64,000 nucleotides of DNA from Leptolinea sp964446955 (GTDB lineage Bacteria; Chloroflexota; Anaerolineae; Anaerolineales; Anaerolineaceae), in the NCBI GenBank assembly GCA_964446955.1, contig CAYUQJ010000001.1:1-64000 (forward strand). Direction: 5' to 3'. The notes beneath the pieces were generated by a model. That model ran no database searches, had not been told where the DNA came from, and saw only the letters and a program-made list of their open reading frames with translations. A program made the position numbers and the translations under genes. Each line of letters starts with the position of its first letter. Position 1 is the stretch's first letter. This document shows, in pieces, positions 1 through 7,422 of the stretch.

Positions 1-54
1 CCAGGACGCAGCCCTTTCAAGGCTAAAACCGGAGTTCGAATCTCCGTGGAGGCA
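1..54 (+). tRNA. tRNA-Glu (UUC), 3' part
   Basis: Only the 3' portion is in the window; the 5' end lies before base 1. The anticodon loop (14-20) reads CTTTCAA, giving anticodon TTC at 16-18. The T arm is a perfect 5 bp stem (30-34 with 42-46) around TTCGAAT. The acceptor 3' strand is 47-53 with discriminator A54, and CCA is not encoded. The CCAGGAC D-arm end and the overall layout match bacterial tRNA-Glu. The outermost anticodon-stem pair (C9/A25) is a mismatch. Confidence 0.9.
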
Positions 55-104
55 CTCGCAGCGCAAAAAAGACGTTGTGACAAAGGGATTTTTCCCGACC
101 GTTC

Positions 105-129
105 AAACCGCCGGGTAACCGGCGGTTTT
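105..129 (+). terminator. Intrinsic terminator after tRNA-Glu
   Basis: A perfect 10 bp stem (105-114 with 119-128) is capped by a GTAA tetraloop and ends in a short T run. It lies between the tRNA and rplU, so it most likely ends the tRNA transcript. It could alternatively be part of the rplU leader. Confidence 0.6.
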
Positions 130-205
130 CAACCCCCAACTTCCCCGTAAACGGGTCCATGAAACAAGACGCGGCTTGCGGCGAAGTGAAGATTGGAGAG
201 GCGTA

Positions 206-523
206 ATGAAATATGCCATTTTAGAATGTGGCGGCAAGCAGTATAAAGCCGTCGAAGGTACCACAATTGATGTGGACCGCATGACCGCAGAAGCCGGCCA
301 GAAAATTGATCTGGATTCGGTTCTTATGGTTGTTGATGGTGATGACGTGAAAGTCGGCACACCCAGCGTAAAAGGCGCCAAAGTAAAAGCTACCGTGGAA
401 GATGAAATAAAAGGTCCGAAGCTGGTTGTTTTCAAATATCGCCCCAAGAAACGCATTCGTGTCAAGACCGGTCATCGCGAGAAGTACACCCGCTTGATGA
501 TCAACTCGATCGAAATGGAGTAG
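206..523 (+). CDS. rplU: 50S ribosomal protein L21
   Basis: L21 is a structural protein of the large ribosomal subunit that binds 23S rRNA. The 105-residue product starts MKYAILECGGKQYKAVEG, the usual L21 N-terminus. It keeps the basic RPKKRIRVKTGHRE stretch near the C-terminus that contacts rRNA, and its length is normal for the family. An in-frame start 30 nt upstream is possible, but the ATG at 206 is preceded by a purine-rich GGAGAGG sequence and matches the family N-terminus. It is followed after 5 nt by rpmA, the near-universal rplU-rpmA order. Confidence 0.97.
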   Translation: MKYAILECGGKQYKAVEGTTIDVDRMTAEAGQKIDLDSVLMVVDGDDVKVGTPSVKGAKVKATVEDEIKGPKLVVFKYRPKKRIRVKTGHREKYTRLMINSIEME

Positions 524-528
524 AGATA

Positions 529-801
529 ATGGCTCATAAAAAAGGCGGCGGTTCAAGCCGCAACGGACGCGATAGTAATGCACAACGGCTGGGCGTAAAG
601 AAATACGCCGGTGAACATGTTCTGTCTGGCAACATTCTTGTTCGGCAGCGCGGCACCCGCATCAAACCCGGTCGCAATGTTGATATTGGTAAAGACGATA
701 CCCTGTTCGCGATTGCTGAAGGTGTCGTAGTGTTTGCCACCCTGCCGAACGGCCAGAAAATGGTCTCGGTGGATCCTGTTGCTGAAACAGCGGCGGCATA
801 A
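529..801 (+). CDS. rpmA: 50S ribosomal protein L27
   Basis: L27 sits at the peptidyl-transferase centre, and its N-terminal tail reaches the tRNA CCA ends. The 90-residue product begins MAHKKGGGSSRNGRDSNAQR, directly recognisable as L27. No cleavable N-terminal extension of the Firmicutes type is seen. It lies 5 nt after rplU and about 80 nt before rpmE, in one ribosomal-protein operon that ends at the hairpin at 1384-1410. Confidence 0.97.
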   Translation: MAHKKGGGSSRNGRDSNAQRLGVKKYAGEHVLSGNILVRQRGTRIKPGRNVDIGKDDTLFAIAEGVVVFATLPNGQKMVSVDPVAETAAA

Positions 802-882
802 CGAAAGGCAAGGCTGCTGCACCGCCGTTCAATCAATGAATGCCGGATGCAGTCAATTCCTTTGAAAGGATGGTAATTCGTA

Positions 883-1359
883 ATGAAAAAAAATATTCAC
901 CCAACCTACTACACCGACGCTCAGGTGATTTGCGCCTGTGGAAACACATGGACTACCGGTTCCACTAAAAAAGTAATCCGCACTGAGGTGTGCTCAAAAT
1001 GCCACCCGTTCTTTACCGGTCAGCAGCAGCGCATTCTGGATGTTGAAGGTCAGGTTGACCGCTTCTACAAAAAATTGCAGGCCCGTCAGGATATTGTCGA
1101 AACCCAGAAAGCTCGCGAGAGTGCCAAGGTTTCACCAGAACGTCCCATCGTCGAGTTGGAATTGGGCAACCGCCCGACCGAAGCTCTATCCAAAGCCGGT
1201 ATTACCAATGTTGGCGAGTTTATAACAAAACTTGTTGAAGGTGAGGATGCGGTTCTGGCTATTGAAGGGTTTGGCCGCAAGTCTCTGATCGATCTAAAGA
1301 AGAAATTACGCCAATTGGGATATGAGCTACCGGAAGAAGCCGGAAAAGCAGCAGCCTAA
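883..1359 (+). CDS. rpmE: Ribosomal protein L31 fused to an RNA polymerase alpha-CTD-like domain
   Basis: Residues 1-70 are a zinc-type L31, with cysteines at 17, 19, 37 and 40 (CACG and CSKCHPFF) and the VDRFYKK tail. Family members are usually about 70 residues; this one has 158. Residues 84-152 resemble the C-terminal domain of RpoA: an LELGNRPTEAL start, then AGITNVGEF, then the helix-hairpin-helix FGRKSL and a final LKKKLRQLGY. R97 aligns with E. coli alpha R265, and G131, K133 and S134 with G296, K298 and S299; the N268 position is Glu. The reading frame is continuous, and the stop is followed by a terminator. The L31 call is firm. The alpha-CTD relation is by motif reading, and its function (rRNA or DNA binding) is unknown. 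Confidence 0.88.
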   Translation: MKKNIHPTYYTDAQVICACGNTWTTGSTKKVIRTEVCSKCHPFFTGQQQRILDVEGQVDRFYKKLQARQDIVETQKARESAKVSPERPIVELELGNRPTEALSKAGITNVGEFITKLVEGEDAVLAIEGFGRKSLIDLKKKLRQLGYELPEEAGKAAA

Positions 1360-1383
1360 ATAGCGTTGATGACAAAAATAAAC

Positions 1384-1418
1384 CAGGCAGGTAGTTGTTT
1401 TACCTGCCTGAAATTTTT
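1384..1418 (+). terminator. Terminator of the rplU-rpmA-rpmE operon
   Basis: A perfect 10 bp stem (1384-1393 with 1401-1410) has a 7-nt loop and is followed by AAATTTTT. It lies 25 nt after the rpmE stop and separates the ribosomal genes from tdk. Confidence 0.85.
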
Positions 1419-1475
1419 AATATGCCGGCGTACTGTTTGGTATAGAATAAATCAAAATTGATTCTAGAGGATGGA

Positions 1476-2048
1476 ATGACAGATTCAATCGGTTCACTCG
1501 AAGTAGTTTGCGGGTCCATGTTTTGTGGAAAAACGGATGAATTGATCAGACGCTTGAGACGCGCCGTTATTGCGCGGAAAAAGGTACAGGTTTTTAAACC
1601 GGCCATAGATATGCGTTATTCGGCTGAACAGATCAATTCGCATGCCGGATCGGCTTTTGATGCGGTTCCGATCGCAACTGCCAGGGAGATCCTTTCGCTT
1701 TTGGATCCGGAAGTATCAGTGGTTGGCATTGACGAGGCTCAATTTTTGGATGATGCGATATTGGACGTTGTGGAAGAACTCATCGCAAAGGGGATTCGGG
1801 TAATCGTGGCAGGACTGGATACCGATTTTCGCGCGGAACCTTTTGGCTGCATTCCGGTATTGATGGCCAAGGCCGAACGCGTGGATAAATTGCAGGCTAT
1901 TTGCATGGTCTGCGGCGGGCCTGCCAGCCGTACACAACGTCTGGTAAACGGGAAACCCGCCCGGTACACAGATCCGGTTGTCATTGTTGGCGCGTCTGAA
2001 ATGTATGAAGCTCGTTGTCGTGCCCATCATGAAGTCCCCCGATCATAA
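1476..2048 (+). CDS. tdk: Thymidine kinase (type II)
   Basis: Phosphorylates thymidine to dTMP in the nucleoside salvage pathway. The 190-residue product has the P-loop GSMFCGKTDELI, the Walker-B-like DEAQFLDD, and the lasso region with GLDTDFRAEPFG that binds thymidine. A C-terminal zinc site uses CMVC and a later Cys (EARCRAHH). All are hallmarks of the small, vaccinia-like TK family. The ATG at 1476 has GAGG five bases upstream; an in-frame TTG 18 nt earlier is less likely. It is followed by hpt, another salvage enzyme. Confidence 0.94.
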   Translation: MTDSIGSLEVVCGSMFCGKTDELIRRLRRAVIARKKVQVFKPAIDMRYSAEQINSHAGSAFDAVPIATAREILSLLDPEVSVVGIDEAQFLDDAILDVVEELIAKGIRVIVAGLDTDFRAEPFGCIPVLMAKAERVDKLQAICMVCGGPASRTQRLVNGKPARYTDPVVIVGASEMYEARCRAHHEVPRS

Positions 2049-2082
2049 TGCGATCGCATCACCAACCCGATAGGAGGAGCTA

Positions 2083-2637
2083 ATGAAGGATTATCACGAT
2101 TTTCTGGCAGAAATCTTAATTGATGAAGAAACATTACAGAAAAGAATCAGGGAACTGGGAGCACAGATAACCCGTGACTATGCCGGAAAAGAAATCCTGC
2201 TTATCTGTATACTTCGGGGCGGGGTCATGTTCTTGACGGATCTGATCCGGCACATTGATGTACCGTTGGCCGTGGAATTTATGGCGGTATCATCTTATGG
2301 TGTGGGTGGACGGGAATCGAACGGGAATGTGCGAATTACCCTTGATCTCAATTGCAGCATCCAACACAAGAATGTGATCATCGTGGAAGATATAATTGAC
2401 AGCGGTCACACATTAAAATCGGTGATCGAATTGTTGGGAACCCGTGATCCAGATAGTCTATGTGTTTGTACCCTATTGGATAAAGTGGAACGCCGGGAAG
2501 TCGATGTTCCCGTTAAATACACCGGTTTCGAGATACCCAACAAATTCGTTTTTGGTTATGGACTTGATATTGATGATTTCTACCGGAACCTGCCATTTAT
2601 TGGCGTTGTTGACCTGGAGCATTATCAGCCGGAATAG
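2083..2637 (+). CDS. hpt: Hypoxanthine phosphoribosyltransferase
   Basis: Converts hypoxanthine (and usually guanine) plus PRPP to IMP or GMP in purine salvage. The 184-residue protein carries the PRPP-binding signature VIIVEDIIDSGHTL near residues 101-114. It also has the ILRGGVMFLTDLIRHI loop and the C-terminal purine-contact region KFVFGYGLDIDDFYRNLP. A strong TAGGAGGAG ribosome-binding site precedes the ATG. It sits between tdk and cca with only 3 nt to the cca start, so it is probably co-transcribed. Confidence 0.94.
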   Translation: MKDYHDFLAEILIDEETLQKRIRELGAQITRDYAGKEILLICILRGGVMFLTDLIRHIDVPLAVEFMAVSSYGVGGRESNGNVRITLDLNCSIQHKNVIIVEDIIDSGHTLKSVIELLGTRDPDSLCVCTLLDKVERREVDVPVKYTGFEIPNKFVFGYGLDIDDFYRNLPFIGVVDLEHYQPE

Positions 2638-2640
2638 AAT

Positions 2641-4170
2641 ATGACCGGTCAATTACAAACCGATGGCAAAGCGGGGGTATCACCGCAATTGATTTCAAGA
2701 TTGCGCTCGATATTGGATTCATCATCCGACGCGTGGCTGGTGGGTGGAGCCGTACGTGACAAATTGGTTGGTAGATCGTGCCATGATCTGGATATCATCC
2801 TTCCGGATGAAGCGAAGAAAGCTGCCCGAACGGTGGCTGACGGATTAAATGGGACATTCTATGCTCTGGATGAAGATCGCGGCATGTATCGTGTCCTTCT
2901 ACCCGGTGAGCGGCAATCGGATGTGATTGATTTCAGCCGTTTTCAGGCCGATTCGCTGGACGCTGACCTTGCCATGCGCGATTTCACGATCAACGCGATT
3001 GCCCTGCGTCTGCATGACCCCATGGATTGTGTCGATCCATTGAACGGGCGGCAGGACCTGAAAGACAGGGTATTGCGTGCCTGTGCCGGTGATTCATTGC
3101 AGAAGGATCCAGTCAGAGTAATAAGGGCCGTGCGGTTATCTGTGGGATTTAATCTACGGATGGCAGAGGGGTTGGGACAAAAAATTCGCCAGACGGCTCC
3201 TCTTCTCTCGGGAATTTCACAGGAACGTAAACGCGATGAATTATTCAAATTACTGGAAGAGGCGAAGCCATCTGCCGCACTGCGGTTAATGGATCATTTG
3301 GCCATCCTGGGTGAGATTATTCCGGAGACGGCGGCATTAAAAGGCGTTACCCAGTCATCACCACATACCCTCGATCTTTGGGAGCACACACTGGCGGTTG
3401 TATCCCGTTTGAGTGACCTGTTGGACCTGTTTCTGGACCCTGATGAAGTGCTCAAAGACGGTGGAAACCTGACTCTTGGATTGGCAGCCGGCAAACTTGG
3501 ATGTTACAGATCCCATTTGCAGAATCATTTTTCTAAGGGGTACAACCCGTTTCGAACGCGCAGAGGATTATGCCTGCTTGCCGCATTGTTGCATGATGTT
3601 GCCAAACCGGTTACGAAATCGATCGGTTCCGATGGCCGGATCCATTTTTACAAACACGAAGTGATAGGTGCCCGAATTACAGAAGAGATTGCCAGAAATC
3701 TTGCCTTGAGTGAATTGGAAGTATCCGCGCTTTCATCCATGGTGGCCAACCATATACGACCACGCTACCTTTCAGCGAAAAATCTGCTGCCAAGCCGGCG
3801 CAGCATCTACCGGTTCTTTCGAGCGGCTGGTGAAACCGGAGTTGAAACCAGTCTCCTGGCACTGGCCGATTTTCTTGCTCTGACCAATATTACGCCTGAT
3901 CAGGAAGAATGGATGAGGGAATTGGATCGGGCGGCTGCTTACCTGGAAGGTTGGTTTGAAAAACACGATTCCTGGGTGGAACCCATCAGGCTTGTGAACG
4001 GGACGGACGTTATGCAAATGTTTAATTTGCCTCCGGGGCGACTGGTGGGGAGAGTACTGGACAGCATACGCGAAGCGCAGGCTTCCGGTGAGATTACTTC
4101 ACGCGATGAAGCGTTGGAACTGGCAAAACAAGTGATTTCTGATATGAATAAAGGGGGCGAAAATGGATGA
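2641..4170 (+). CDS. cca: CCA tRNA nucleotidyltransferase / poly(A) polymerase family with HD domain
   Basis: Belongs to the class II nucleotidyltransferases that add or repair the tRNA 3' CCA end. The head domain has WLVGGAVRD (residues 33-41) and the metal-binding DLDI, then the RRDF-like MRDFTINAIAL. The RNA-binding neck follows (residues 150-230). A C-terminal HD phosphohydrolase domain contains LLHDVAKP and NHIRPRYL. At 509 residues it is longer than simple CCA enzymes because of the HD part. It could be a full CCA-adding enzyme or an A-adding or CC-adding one; sequence alone does not decide. Many tRNAs here, such as tRNA-Glu at base 1, lack an encoded CCA. It overlaps the next gene by 8 nt. 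Confidence 0.88.
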   Translation: MTGQLQTDGKAGVSPQLISRLRSILDSSSDAWLVGGAVRDKLVGRSCHDLDIILPDEAKKAARTVADGLNGTFYALDEDRGMYRVLLPGERQSDVIDFSRFQADSLDADLAMRDFTINAIALRLHDPMDCVDPLNGRQDLKDRVLRACAGDSLQKDPVRVIRAVRLSVGFNLRMAEGLGQKIRQTAPLLSGISQERKRDELFKLLEEAKPSAALRLMDHLAILGEIIPETAALKGVTQSSPHTLDLWEHTLAVVSRLSDLLDLFLDPDEVLKDGGNLTLGLAAGKLGCYRSHLQNHFSKGYNPFRTRRGLCLLAALLHDVAKPVTKSIGSDGRIHFYKHEVIGARITEEIARNLALSELEVSALSSMVANHIRPRYLSAKNLLPSRRSIYRFFRAAGETGVETSLLALADFLALTNITPDQEEWMRELDRAAAYLEGWFEKHDSWVEPIRLVNGTDVMQMFNLPPGRLVGRVLDSIREAQASGEITSRDEALELAKQVISDMNKGGENG

Positions 4171-4924
4171 TGAGGTGGTTGATCTGTTTTATGAAGAGAT
4201 TGGGGCCGGGAAGCCAGTCGTTTTGATCCACGGTTTTCCGCTCGACCATACTACCTGGTTGCCTGTTTCGAATCTACTCGCAACAAAAGCTCGTTGCGTG
4301 TTGCCTGATGTCCGTGGACTGGGACGCTCGCCAGTCACGGGTATTGAAACATCGATCTCATCCATGGGGGATGATATTGTCCGATTACTGGACAGGTTAT
4401 CTATTGAAAAAGCTGTCATTGTTGGTCATTCCATGGGCGGATATATCTGCATGGAGATCGTTCATAACCATCCGGATCGTGTCAGTGGTTTGGGATTGGT
4501 TGCAACCCGGGCAAGCGCTGACACACCCGAAAAAGCGGCCGGCAGGTTATCCGACAGGCAGGAGGTTCTTAAAAACGGACCGTCCAAACTCATCGATACC
4601 ATGGCATCCCGTTTGACGGAAGACCCTGAAATTCGAGATCAGTTGTTGGAGATTATGAAGAAAAACAGCCCGGAGGGTATTGCCATGGCCCTTTATGCTA
4701 TGGCTCATCGAATGGATGCCACCGAGTATTTAGAAGCACTCTCCATACCGGTTGCCATGGTTATCGGAATAAAGGACGTTTTCTCTCCACCGGATATTTT
4801 CAAAACCCTTTCAAAGTGGGTAAAGAATGGACACATCTTTTCAAGTCCGACGGGGACACATATGATTTTGATGGAAGAACCCGGGTTGGTAGCCCGGGCT
4901 CTTGAAGATACTTTTTTAAGTTGA
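4163..4924 (+). CDS. Alpha/beta-hydrolase fold esterase or related hydrolase
   Basis: A 253-residue soluble alpha/beta hydrolase. The oxyanion region is VLIHGFPLDH and the nucleophile elbow is GHSMGG (Ser about residue 91). The acid is probably the Asp in GIKDVFSPP, and the catalytic His is in GTHMILMEEPG. The substrate cannot be read from the sequence; relatives include esterases and haloperoxidase-like hydrolases. It overlaps the cca end by 8 nt, implying translational coupling, though no functional link to tRNA maturation is evident. It ends 13 nt from a convergent gene. Confidence 0.85.
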   Translation: MDDEVVDLFYEEIGAGKPVVLIHGFPLDHTTWLPVSNLLATKARCVLPDVRGLGRSPVTGIETSISSMGDDIVRLLDRLSIEKAVIVGHSMGGYICMEIVHNHPDRVSGLGLVATRASADTPEKAAGRLSDRQEVLKNGPSKLIDTMASRLTEDPEIRDQLLEIMKKNSPEGIAMALYAMAHRMDATEYLEALSIPVAMVIGIKDVFSPPDIFKTLSKWVKNGHIFSSPTGTHMILMEEPGLVARALEDTFLS

Positions 4925-4937
4925 GTTTATAAACCGG

Positions 4938-6473
4938 TTAACCCTGAGGTACCAGCTCGCTTCCGTATATGCTGCATGCAGCAAGATCCTCTTTGACCAG
5001 GCAATTATTCAGACCATTGATAGAGAGTTCTGTAATGAAATCATTCATGGCTGAATCGGTCGATGTGGCAATGACCAGCGTAACCTCTTCTCCCTCACGA
5101 ACCAATCCGACCAGTCCAAGTTCTCCGGTGGAAATCACCCCAAGACCAGGCAATCCGATCCTTTCAGGGCCTTCGTTGTTGTCGGGTAATGGGGGTTCTG
5201 TTTCTGTGGAAAAATCTGTGGTTTGATCTTCTTCCCCGTTGTATACGGGATCTGATTCATCCATTTCGGATGAGTCGGCCGGTTTGTCTTTTGGTGGCTC
5301 GTTGGTGGTTGATGGTTTTTCCACCGGCGGCGGTGAAAGATCCACTCCAAGATTGGTGAGGATCTCTTCTGCTTTTTCATCCGGTTCGTAGGTTGTGAGA
5401 TAAATTCGATTCCCATATTGATTGGTGCCATTATTGGAGATGGATAATTCACCAGATTGTTTAAATATGGTCTTCTCCAGTTTCGATATTATGCTTATCA
5501 GGTCGCTGCTGATATCCATTTTTGACCCGGGAATTAGCGTAACGTTACTGTCAAACAGCACCGGAAAGTCTTCCAGTGTTCTGGTTCTTTCATTTTCGGT
5601 AACAAATGCGGCAAGATTGTTGATGAATACCTGATTATCAGCGGAAAGGGCATATTGTGAGGTGAGTAAACTTAGATCGCCCATTGCCAGCACTGATCCT
5701 TTGCCATGTTTCACCAGCGCGAAGGGAGAAAAATCACCTGGCATATCAGTCGTGGATGAATACGTGGATTTGGAACTGGAAGCCAACGGATATTCATGGG
5801 AATTGACTGAATGTCCGCCGTAGATCACAAGTTTATTAATATTTTGTGTCAACTGGTGACGGTCGAAGTCGTTGAAGATCACATTACGATAATTGCCTTC
5901 ATTTGAAACCAGGTCGTAAAGATAATCATCCGTGATTGAGGTGTCAAACGGTTCCAAAAGCATGTTCGCAATATCTACCCCGCCAAGAGCCATCCCTGTT
6001 GGTAAGATGTCTGAAACCATCGTATTGCGGGTCGGGTCAGAGGCAACCACCAGTATTCCTCCCCGCTCAACAAAGGAAGTAATAGAGGCAATATCTTCAG
6101 GTGTGAAGCTTTGAAGAGGAGCGAGTGTGACAAACGCATTGGTTTTCTTCAATGAAGCTTTCAGATCGTATTCCATTGTTGTAATGCCTATGGAACCTCC
6201 CAACGATTCGATCGCGCGGATAAGCGGGTCGATCTCTGAAAGTGAAATCAAATTACCGTGGGACATATCCACCAGAATATTGGCTTTGGGGTTGGATGGT
6301 GGCATTTTGAGTGGAATAGCAGTCGATAGTGGAGGCCGTGGGATTTCTATGCTTTCAAATGCGGGCATTTCCGGAGAGTTGGTTTTTGGAAATCCGGAAT
6401 AATACCAGGCAGAGGTCAATAGACCGGGAAGAATAAGGCAGGCTAGTGCAATGAGGATGTTCGAACGCTTCAT
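4938..6473 (-). CDS. Membrane-anchored DUF4350-like protein
   Basis: A 511-residue protein with an N-terminal hydrophobic anchor (residues 6-24), so most of it should be outside the membrane. Residues 60-300 look like a DUF4350/GATase-like Rossmann domain: NILVDMSHGNLIS, then FVERGGILVVASDP, then GKGSVLAMGDLSLLT. Residues 385-435 are an acidic, Pro/Ser-rich linker, followed by a small C-terminal domain. No catalytic residue set is visible. Its start overlaps the stop of the S49 protease gene (ATGA, 6470-6473), so the two are translationally coupled. The function is unknown. Confidence 0.6.
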   Translation of the reverse strand: MKRSNILIALACLILPGLLTSAWYYSGFPKTNSPEMPAFESIEIPRPPLSTAIPLKMPPSNPKANILVDMSHGNLISLSEIDPLIRAIESLGGSIGITTMEYDLKASLKKTNAFVTLAPLQSFTPEDIASITSFVERGGILVVASDPTRNTMVSDILPTGMALGGVDIANMLLEPFDTSITDDYLYDLVSNEGNYRNVIFNDFDRHQLTQNINKLVIYGGHSVNSHEYPLASSSKSTYSSTTDMPGDFSPFALVKHGKGSVLAMGDLSLLTSQYALSADNQVFINNLAAFVTENERTRTLEDFPVLFDSNVTLIPGSKMDISSDLISIISKLEKTIFKQSGELSISNNGTNQYGNRIYLTTYEPDEKAEEILTNLGVDLSPPPVEKPSTTNEPPKDKPADSSEMDESDPVYNGEEDQTTDFSTETEPPLPDNNEGPERIGLPGLGVISTGELGLVGLVREGEEVTLVIATSTDSAMNDFITELSINGLNNCLVKEDLAACSIYGSELVPQG

Positions 6474-7339
6474 TGGGCATCTCCCAGACCCGGGATGTAC
6501 AGCATATACGATCCGGGCTGAGCCGGCATCGCGGTTTTATTTCCCAAAACATCGGTTTGGAAAAAACCAATGGGTTCCATCGCCCGGGCGGTCAATCCTG
6601 CCATATCATACAAATCAACAACCTTGAAATGGCGAATTCCTGCCAATTCGGCGGCTTTCGCCTCAGCATCTGATTGGGAACCCAGCCTGTCGATCAGTCC
6701 GTACTTCAGCGCGTCACTTCCGGAATAGACTTCACCGCGAAGGATCGTCTCATCCGAGATTTTCAGGTGCTCTCCGCGCCCCAGTTTAACGACTTCCAGA
6801 AAACCGGTCTTTAACATTTCCAATTCCCGGGAAAATGAATCACGCGGCATTCCTAAAATCTTATAAGGCCCGGTTGAGTATACATCTTCATATACAACCG
6901 GTTCCTGTGGCAGTGTGCCTATGACACCGATATTGCCAATTTCAGAGCTGGCTTTGGCAAAAATGTAATCCGTACCACTGGCAAGGTAATAACCGCCACT
7001 GGCTGCCATACCTTCGATCACAGTGACAACCGGTTTGTCTTTCCTTAATGAGATAATTTCCCTATAAACCGATTCGGTATCTGAAACAGTTCCACCCGGG
7101 GATGTCATTACAATGACGACAGCCCTGATCTCAGGGTTTTCCCTTGCAGTGGAGATTTGCCGTATCATATCGTGGGCTGAATAGTAATAGATCGCATCGT
7201 TAAGATAGATCACTCCAACAGCCGGACGGGGTATTAACAGCGATAACAGAATACCAATGATCAGGGGGATGATCAGCCAGATGGATATTCTGGAAAGTGA
7301 CCAGGTTTTCAGTGATTCAGATGTTGTCTCAAGCGTCAT
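6470..7339 (-). CDS. S49 family signal-peptide-peptidase-like serine protease
   Basis: A 289-residue protein with one N-terminal transmembrane segment (about residues 18-38) and a ClpP/crotonase-like S49 domain outside the membrane. The nucleophile is the Ser in MAASGGYYLAS. The general-base Lys is probably the one in TGPYKILG, 46 residues later, close to the spacing in SppA of Bacillus. SPGG and EIGNIGVIG are also typical. SppA degrades cleaved signal peptides; the true substrate here is unknown. The ATG at 7339 has AAAGGAG 8 nt upstream; an in-frame ATG 21 nt earlier lacks one. It is followed by the DUF4350-like partner. Confidence 0.87.
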   Translation of the reverse strand: MTLETTSESLKTWSLSRISIWLIIPLIIGILLSLLIPRPAVGVIYLNDAIYYYSAHDMIRQISTARENPEIRAVVIVMTSPGGTVSDTESVYREIISLRKDKPVVTVIEGMAASGGYYLASGTDYIFAKASSEIGNIGVIGTLPQEPVVYEDVYSTGPYKILGMPRDSFSRELEMLKTGFLEVVKLGRGEHLKISDETILRGEVYSGSDALKYGLIDRLGSQSDAEAKAAELAGIRHFKVVDLYDMAGLTARAMEPIGFFQTDVLGNKTAMPAQPGSYMLYIPGLGDAQ

Positions 7340-7362
7340 GTATACTCCTTTGTGATACAAGT

Positions 7363-7390
7363 ATTATACGGCTAACCCGTTTTACAACAA
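7363..7390 (-). promoter_or_regulatory. Sigma-70-type promoter for the S49 operon
   Basis: On the minus strand TTGTTG (7385-7390) and a perfect TATAAT (7363-7368) are separated by 16 nt. The predicted transcription start leaves a leader of about 20 nt before the ATG at 7339. Confidence 0.6.
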
Positions 7391-7422
7391 TTGGACGCTG
7401 ATATCGAGAGGTATTCCAAGGA

